Part shown: in pieces, positions 56,901 through 64,000 of the stretch
How the letters are laid out: each line of letters starts with the position of its first letter
Numbering within the stretch: the stretch's first letter is position 1
NCBI GenBank assembly: GCA_022457155.1
Contig: JAJGOT010000013.1
Coordinates: 1,823,001 to 1,887,000 of the forward strand
From: Cladopsammia gracilis
Taxonomy: Eukaryota > Cnidaria > Anthozoa > Scleractinia > Dendrophylliidae
Direction: 5' to 3'
Length of the DNA stretch: 64,000 nucleotides
Position numbers and translations under genes: made by a program
Notes under the pieces: model-generated
What the model was told of the DNA's origin: nothing
What the model saw: the letters and a program-made list of their open reading frames with translations, nothing else
Databases searched by the model: none

Positions 56901-59900
56901 ATGAGTGAATATTCAATGCATTCGCAGCATTTATATTTTGTTAAACGAACTGATTATTCAGCAGACGTAAACGGTATTCTTTAAATTGCCTTATTGCTGT
57001 TTAATGACATTTTAACCGTATTTGCAGACGACACTGTAAAATATTCGGAAGATAAAAAAAACTTGGAAAGAAAATATAATGTTCATTGTAATCAAAGTGC
57101 ATGGTTATCGAAGATGTTCTTTCAATTTTAAATCCCCTTGTTGAAAAAGAAATTATTAAAAAAAAAATAACACAACGAGGGTATTGTAGCTTTGGGTTTT
57201 GCCCTTTTTATAGTTATTTTGAAGACAGTTTTTAATTTTCTTTTCTTCTGTGCTTTTCAATTGTTATTATTTTTTTAAAAAACCCCTGAAAGAACCGTGC
57301 ACTCTGCGATAGCTATGCACAATCATTACCATAGATACTATTTTTCTTTCCAAGTAGTAATAATCAGTTCTTTTAACAAGACTAACAAATGGAAGCAATC
57401 TTTTGAATATTCATTTATTCTTTTAGAGCATTTCATAGTTACCGACACCATTTTTTCAGTGCTGTTCAGTTTTAGAAACAAACCCATTACCACGTTTCTT
57501 TATTTATCAAATCCATTATCCTTTGTGGGACTGGACCTGTACAGTAATTGAAATATACCAATAGACGTTTGATTGGCTGATCTGCGGCCCGACAAAGTTA
57601 TCAGCGATAGAATGTACTTATTATCCAGTCACCCTGACGGAAAGCTGAAAGGAAAATGAGCCAACTCAAGAGAACGTAATATCACATTTTCTAATATCAA
57701 AAAAGGAAGCGAATGAAACGGTATATTAAATTTGCCGCCCAAATTAAGGCTGGGAAGTCTTAGCTCTTCCAAGAAAAACAGTTTAACAATGATGGCGAGC
57801 TTAGTGTGATGTTCCACACTGCCCGGCAGTAAAAATGAGCTATTAAATCACTTTTACACAACGTCAAACGCCGGAGCAAAATACAAGAAGAGTACATTAC
57901 AACGCGGACTTCGTATCTCAGTGTATATTGAAACAGAATTAATGCTCTTTTAGCGAGCCGAGCGAATTCGGTTGGTTACTAAAATCTTGAACATTCATCA
58001 AAGTTGTTCTCTTCCAAATGACTTTTTAATCCTTTTGCTGGAGCCGGCAAGCACGTCACCATAGATAAAACCGGCTCATAAAAAATCATTTACGGAGAGA
58101 AGATCTAAAAAGGTTCTGAATGTTTGGTCTAGACTCAATGTGTATATGTCCTTGAAAGTTTGGGGGCTTATATAATTGTTTCAAGTCTGCACGGATCAAC
58201 GAGACTTCTCTCTCTACGCGCGAGCCACTTTGCAGCGTCTTCCGTGCATCGCAAACAGGAAAAGATGAAACTATTAAGACAGGAAAAGGGTCTTTTTTTA
58301 TCGAGGCGCCGCAGTTTTTTAGTGTCTTAAGATAAAGCAAATAAAATTTGATTGTCGTGTACCAAGAAGTCTGAAACTTCAAGAAAACTATACAATGGAG
58401 CCTCGAGGCATTTACATGATATAAACTGAAAATAATGAATGTCTGTACAAAGAAGATTAAATTGTAGGTAAGCAACAAAATATTCTGCTTATCCGAAATG
58501 TTAACACAATAAGTAACAAGCTTGTGGTAAATAGTTAGAAAACAGAACGGGCTGTAAACGGCAAAATAGCGCAATTTTTTGTTTAATTTAAAGAACCATG
58601 CAACCCGTTCGCGTTAATTGGAAAGCTATAAACGCTGGAGCGAGAAATAGCGAGACAATATATTAGAGAAAATAAACGATACGCCCATTGTGTTCAAGAA
58701 CATTCAAACGAGCCTGGAGGCATGCTTCAAAATGAGGCGGCCATTTTATCGGCTTGACTATCAATCTATGTTGTTTTGGCCGACAAAGATCGCCTGACTA
58801 TTTGCAGCGTCGAAGCAAAAAACATTCATTATCATTGTTATTTTGTATTCAAGCAGAGAAGTGGCTAAACCGCCGCAGACTCATTAAGTTAAGATGATAA
58901 GCGACCACAAAAGCAAACTGCTGACATATTTTAAAGTGCTTTCAGTTTAATTTTGTCCTTTTGAGGCACCGGCAAAGTTTAAACAGGTTTCGCGCGGAAA
59001 AAGCCTCGACCGAAACCTGGAGAGCTTTTCTTTCCGATCGGCACGCTTGAAATGCTGATAAGATAACACGCAATTATGATTACTGAGTCTTTTGGATCCT
59101 ACAATAACAAAATTATTATAATTACGAACAAGACTTGGAATGATCAAGAGCAAAAAAGGCCATGATGCAGGCATGCGCACGCACGCTTCCTTGCAATTAA
59201 AAAGTCTTTGAATATTTCTTGAAAAAACATCGAGTTTTTCAACGTTTCCACTTCTACACCGCCCAATTTTTTTGTTCAACCAAATAATAAGGTAATAATC
59301 TCCCGAACAAAACCAAAAAATAGAGAAACATTGCGGTTTCGCTAAACGAACGGCAAAGACAAAAAACACAAGTGATATAACTGTAAGATATGGGATAAAT
59401 TGATCTCAAGTGGCAAACGAAAAAATCAATAAATGTAATGTGTACTTTTCAAAAAAGTAGACTTTGGCTTTTTACTTAATCTTATCGCGTCCGAAGTTAA
59501 AAGAAAGGTTTTTCTTATAGCAACAATAGTATTATAAAGCTTCAAAGATAATGCAGTAATGAAGTGCTCTTCGGCAAAACTCGTAGGTGCAGATAGATTG
59601 TTTGCAGTTTAAAATTTGTAAATAAAACGCTTTTGAAGTCTTTTTCTCTCTTCCCGATTACGCCGCGTTTGCTGAAGTGCATCCCACTAGATCAGTAATA
59701 CATTAGCATATCCCATATTAACCTCTGAATAACAATAAAACTTGTGAAGTTCCCGAATTTTAAACCAAAATGCAAACCAAAGTCACGTTTAAGTCTACGG
59801 TATGAAAATAGCAATACGAGTCAAGAACAGCACAATTTAACAAAATGTTTTGCAAGGACACGAACAGTAGAAAAAAAATACGAAAAGTAATCATGCGGCG

Positions 59901-60470
59901 ATTCCGTTCAAAGTCTTACGTCCGGAAAGATCAAGTTTTGCCTGAAAGGAGAGCGAGCAAGCAATTTCAAGTGTACGGGAATTTTTTATAAGAAAATTTA
60001 ATCCTGTGAACCAAACCCGAAAATTTCCGCCAAAAAATTCTACATTAACCTCGCGTCAGAAAAAAGCGGATTTAAACATAATTATTGAATTGCATGTGGA
60101 TTTGAACCATCCCTTTTCGATTATGTTTTTAGACGACTCAAGGATAAAATTTTCGGCAACTGAATTATTATCAAGAAACGAAGCGAATCCCTAGTTTTAC
60201 TAAATAAGCGTCGCGCAAGTATAAAGATTCACCCAAAGACCGGGAATTGACAATATCAGTATTTTCGGTGATCGTTTTTTACAGTTTAGAATAGTATCAG
60301 TTGAATTATTGAAACGACTAAAGCCGAAAAGACTTTTTCTCGCGACTTCATCAATTACATGATTCAATACATATTCACAAGCGTATCATAGATTATGTGA
60401 AGGGAAGACTCACTGACATTTGTCAAGAGCCGATGAGCTAGTTGTTTTGAAGTGACAAGAACTAGCGAGC
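53901..60470. other. Axin upstream flank, no gene and few repeats seen
   Basis: About 6.5 kb of AT-rich, apparently single-copy sequence. Open frames are short, lack plausible splice context or family resemblance, and are spread over both strands. The first few hundred bases next to the Axin ATG must hold its 5' UTR and promoter. TCF-like cores ATCAAAG occur at 57091 and 57997. Confidence 0.5.
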
Positions 60471-60639
60471 TAAAGTGAACTCTACGCCCTCTAGTATTTC
60501 CTTTCTTCTGTGTGTTGTTGTGTTTTTGTATCTCCTAAGAATAACTCATGGGTTTGCTCGGGCGTTGAGCTTGATTCGGAGCGCGCGTTTATGGCTGGCG
60601 TTTATGGTACGTGGTTTTGGGAAGAACGTAAAAGGACCG

Positions 60640-60900
60640 AAAGGAAAACACTCAAAATGTGGAGGACGTAAAAGTCTAAATACTTCAAACGGCTGAAATG
60701 TTTGGGGCATTTCAAACAAGTGTGTAGCAGCTGGTGTAGATAAAAAGAGGAACAAGATGACAAGAAGTCATTGAGACAAGAAACTAGCTAACAAAACACT
60801 TCAAAACGTGGAGGATGTAAAAGTCTAAATACTTTAAGCAGCTGAAAAGTTTGAGGGCATATCACAGACAAGTGTGCGGCAGCTGGTGTCGGTTATAACA
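60640..60900 (+). repeat. ~150-bp tandem duplication
   Basis: GTGGAGGACGTAAAAGTCTAAATAC at about 60659 and GTGGAGGATGTAAAAGTCTAAATAC at about 60809, each followed by a GGCAT...ACAAGTGTG...CAGCTGGTGT segment. One frame resembles a degenerate zinc knuckle (GHFKQVCSSWC), too weak to call. Confidence 0.65.
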
Positions 60901-60962
60901 GGATCTACAAGAAATAAATAGGACATTCGAATAATCTCGAGAAGGTACATGGGTTGGGTGTA

Positions 60963-61194
60963 TAATAACAATAATAATAATAATAATAAGGGCGAAAACA
61001 TCTTTATTAAAAAATTCTCAAACAATCTTACGTTTACAATTAATTAAAAAAAATTCTCAAATAATTTCACGTTTACAATTATTAATCTACTAGAATGCTA
61101 AAAATATTCATAATTACAATCCATAAAATATCGTAAAAGTGTTACTAAAAAAATTCAATAAAAATAAAATTTATATAAGATAATAATTTATAGA

Positions 61195-61255
<61 letters not shown>

Positions 61256-61256
61256 A
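60963..61256. repeat. (AAT)n microsatellites
   Basis: ATAATAATAAT runs at about 60963-60989 and 61198-61255 separated by AT-rich sequence, followed by TTTATATAGCGCCATTTCCG, the start of a widespread short repeat. Confidence 0.85.
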
Positions 61257-61478
61257 AGAATTTATATAGCGCCATTTCCGTGAGCTCAATGGCGCTTTTT
61301 TCATCTTGAAATTTATTTTGTCGTTTTGTTATAAATACTGAAATTCAACTGTTACGCAGCGCACAAAGTGTATCAGTGTATAAAGACACCGAATTTGTGG
61401 GCGGATGACCTCTTGGTGATCCTTTTAGCTCTACAAGAAATGAAAATCATGACTGTAAACCGCGGCTGCTAGCAGCTG

Positions 61479-61654
61479 TTAACCCGGCCTTTCACTCCCA
61501 GAGTCAATTGTGAGACGTAATGTAGTTCTATAACTTTGTGGACGAAATCCTATGGTGCGACCATTCAAAGGAATGTCACGGTGTATTTTACAAAACGAAA
61601 TTTAAAATTTGTCTTGAATTTTGATTTTTGTCACTCTTGGGAGTCAAGAGTTAA
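61479..61654. mobile_element. MITE, TTAACCC..TTTCACTCCC family
   Basis: TTAACCCGGCCTTTCACTCCCAGAG and CACTCTTGGGAGTCAAGAGTTAA around a decayed core (CCTATGGTGCGACCATTCAAA). Confidence 0.7.
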
Positions 61655-61679
61655 TACTAGATCTGCTTTGGGTTCACCA

Positions 61680-62290
61680 AAATGGCTTAGAGTGTTGTTT
61701 GTAAAAGAACTGCTCAAGAGCTTTCATTTGAATGGTCACGTTTTAGGATTCAATCACGCATTCGAAAGTTTGAACCACCTTGTACAGTATAATAAACAGT
61801 ATCACAGAAAAAATATACTGAAAAGCTTTCATTTGATTTGCGTGGGCTCAAATTTTAGAATTTCACCGCGGCTGCGAGCAGCTGTTGATACTGACAGGTC
61901 TGCTTGGGGCTCTCCAAGGTGAGCCTTTGGGTGTGTTTCTTGTAATATGAAGATATGTTTTAGGATTTCATCCACAGACACAAAAGTTAGAATTCCCTTG
62001 TACAGAATAATAAACAGTACCACAGAAAAATACTGCTCAGAAGCTTTCATTTGAATAGTCACAATTTAGGATTTCATCCACAGAGTCAAAAGTTAGAACC
62101 ACCTTGTACAGCATAAGAAACATGCCATTGGAAAGTACTGCTCAATAGCTTTCATTTGAATGGTCACACTTTAGGATTTCATCCACAGATTCAAATGTTA
62201 GAACCGCCTTGTACAGCACAATAAACAGCACCACAGGAAAGTACTATTCATTAGCTTACGTTTGAATGGTCAAATGTAAGACTCTAAAAA
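61680..62290 (-). repeat. ~109-bp tandem variant of the MITE core, part 1
   Basis: Several diverged units with CTTTCATTTGAATGGTCAC, GGATTTCATCCACAGA and AAAGTTAGAACCACCTTGTAC, i.e. the reverse orientation of the 88-bp core with ~20 bp extra (TTGTACAGCATAATAAACAG). Confidence 0.75.
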
Positions 62291-62299
62291 CATCTAACA

Positions 62300-63470
62300 T
62301 TACTCAAGGTCTGACCCAGTAGTAAAAGATTACCTTGCTAAAGTGAGTCACCAGCTTATGTTTCTTGCAGTATCAAGTCAAGCCTCAGACAAGGGATTAG
62401 GTGTACAAAATATATTTTATTTAAACAATACCTACGAAACATATATGTAAGCTTATATACATTAATTTTCCTAAAGGTATGTCTTGTCAGCACGCACTGG
62501 AAATCCCCCTCAATGAAAGCTTTATTCCTCTTGAAAAACGTCTTTAGACAATATGTCCAATGAGAGAATATGACCAGAACACAATTGCCTCTGTTTCGAA
62601 ATTGCACGCACAAAACCTGAAGAGAAACTTTCTCCTCACTGAAAAACCTATGTTAGACCCGCAGTGTTCCCACCGCTATGAGCGGCCACCTCTAGCTTGG
62701 AGAGTTTGGGAGGTCGTTTCCGAGGAGTTTAGCCGCAATTATTAGCCTTGACTTTTACTTTTTCCTAAAGATTCCAGCCTTTTAGCCTCTGATTAGGAGC
62801 AATTCATCGTGTTTAGCCCAAGAGGCGCCAGCTTTAAAGGATTGTTCTCGAAAGGTTACGCGCCAAAGCCAAGCGGATCAAGTCAATCTTGTCTTTCTCT
62901 TCTTCCTCTTGTGCCTGGAAAAAAGAAATTAGATCGTTTTCACCTGACGTCATCAAAATTCTAAACTCTAAACAGCTTATTTCTTTATATCAGCAAAAGT
63001 AATCATCTTGGCAAGTTTCATGTCAATACATTGCATTGTTTTGGAGATACAGACTACAGTAGTCCCTCCTTTTTCCTCTGGGATAGTAGAGCGAGCGAAA
63101 TGCGAGCGCGCGTATTGGAGATAAGCATTTTACATTTTTGGCCGTGCAGCCGAGCGTCTCCATGTATGAAACTAAGAAAAATATTTTCCCCTAAGTTTGT
63201 AAATTCTTTTGAATCTTTGAACTGAACAGAAACAATTATAAAATTTAGTTGTTGCCATGTTGGCGTACTAAAGTGGTTCACCAAAATGGCCGACGCATAC
63301 CACGTACACTAATTTTCTAAATATTGTTTTCTCCATAACTCGGTTATGAAAGATCATCAGGCGTCAAAATTTTGCTCAATTTTGTCAAGTCATTTCATTT
63401 GGCATTCCCTGCAACATCTTATCCCTGGTTTTGCTCTCAATGCAAGAAAAACAGACATCTTATCTAGATG
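62300..63470. other. No gene seen
   Basis: Unremarkable AT-rich sequence, with a decayed TTTTCACCTGACGTCATCAAA repeat end at about 62937. No exon supported. Confidence 0.4.
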
Positions 63471-63479
63471 AAAACGATC

Positions 63480-64000
63480 TACAGGACACCATTTAAACCT
63501 CTCGCCTACAAGATAAGTATTTTTGAAGAGCTTTATTGCTTTGAATGGCCACTTCGGTGTTTCATTCACAAAGTCAAAAATTAGAAACACATTGTACAGC
63601 TAAAACAAAGCCACAAGAAAATCCGGCGCCGTAGCTTTCATTTGAATGGCCACACTTCAAGATTTTATTCAAAGACTCAAAAGTTAGAACCATCTTGTAC
63701 AGCATAATAAACAATATCACATGAAAGTACTGCTCAATAGCTTTCATTTGAATGTTCCCCGGCACTTACGGATTTCATCCAGACACAAAAGTTAGAACCA
63801 CTTTGTACAGTATAATAAACCGCCAGTACTATGGGAAAATACTAGTCAATAATTGTCATTAGAATGGTTACAATTTAGGATTTTATCCACAGACTCAAAA
63901 GTTAGAACCACCTTGTACAGCATAACAAACAGTACCACGGGAAAGTACTGCTCAATAGCTTTCATTTGAATGGTCACACTTCAGGATTTGATCTACAGAC
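63480..64000 (-). repeat. ~109-bp tandem variant of the MITE core, part 2, runs off the window
   Basis: GTTAGAAC words at 63683, 63791 and 63901 give periods of 108-110 bp; units match those at 61680-62290. Confidence 0.75.

Noticed and set aside
58086..58574. 162-codon minus-strand ORF upstream of Axin
   Set aside because: Low-complexity aromatic/leucine-rich translation of AT-rich DNA with no homology or splice support.
60475..60696. 73-codon ORF with a hydrophobic N-terminus resembling a signal peptide
   Set aside because: No ATG (starts at GTG) and no splice or homology support; part of it lies in a tandem duplication.

Overview
The window is animal nuclear DNA, most likely from an anthozoan cnidarian (a coral or sea anemone). 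Two intron-rich metazoan genes can be rebuilt exon by exon, and the rest is dense, decayed transposon sequence: many short inverted-repeat elements, Penelope-like and LINE relics, tRNA-derived SINEs and minisatellites. The clade is an inference from gene divergence and repeat style. No bacterial operons, CRISPR arrays, rRNA or intact tRNA genes were seen. Coordinates were read by eye and may be off by 1-2 bases.

Layout. Positions 1-5,500 hold no recognisable gene: a directly duplicated block built of ~350-bp tandem units flanks a ~42-bp minisatellite. Positions 5,579-24,157 (minus strand) carry a complete TUG/ASPSCR1 orthologue with 19 coding exons, 562 codons and a consistent reading frame. 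Its introns hold SINEs, several MITE families, a GC-rich block, two unrecognised short ORFs and a Penelope-like element with inverted ends. Positions 24,158-41,400 are a repeat-packed intergenic interval with nested fold-back elements, LINE 3' ends, and on the plus strand a tandem set of partial, inverted copies of Axin exons 4-5 and their introns. Positions 41,442-53,787 (minus strand) carry a complete Axin gene with 7 coding exons and 840 codons: tankyrase-binding motif, RGS domain, GSK3-binding-like helix, beta-catenin-binding-like helix and C-terminal DIX domain. From about 50.3 to 60.4 kb (Axin intron 1 and upstream flank) the sequence is unusually free of repeats. From 60.6 kb on, repeats return.

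How the genes work. Axin is the scaffold of the beta-catenin destruction complex in Wnt signalling. A consensus TCF/LEF site ~100 bp upstream of its start codon fits the known Wnt negative-feedback loop. TUG is a UBX-domain cofactor of p97/VCP, known in mammals for tethering GLUT4 vesicles. The two genes are neighbours in the same orientation, and I see no sign that they are co-regulated.

The most interesting parts are the inverted Axin-derived array, whose exon-4 and exon-5 copies keep splice sites and open frame in one copy; an 88-bp satellite that grew from the core of a MITE inside an Axin intron; several transposon insertions whose empty sites are preserved in paralogous copies; and hairpins with pairing-preserving differences between dispersed copies.
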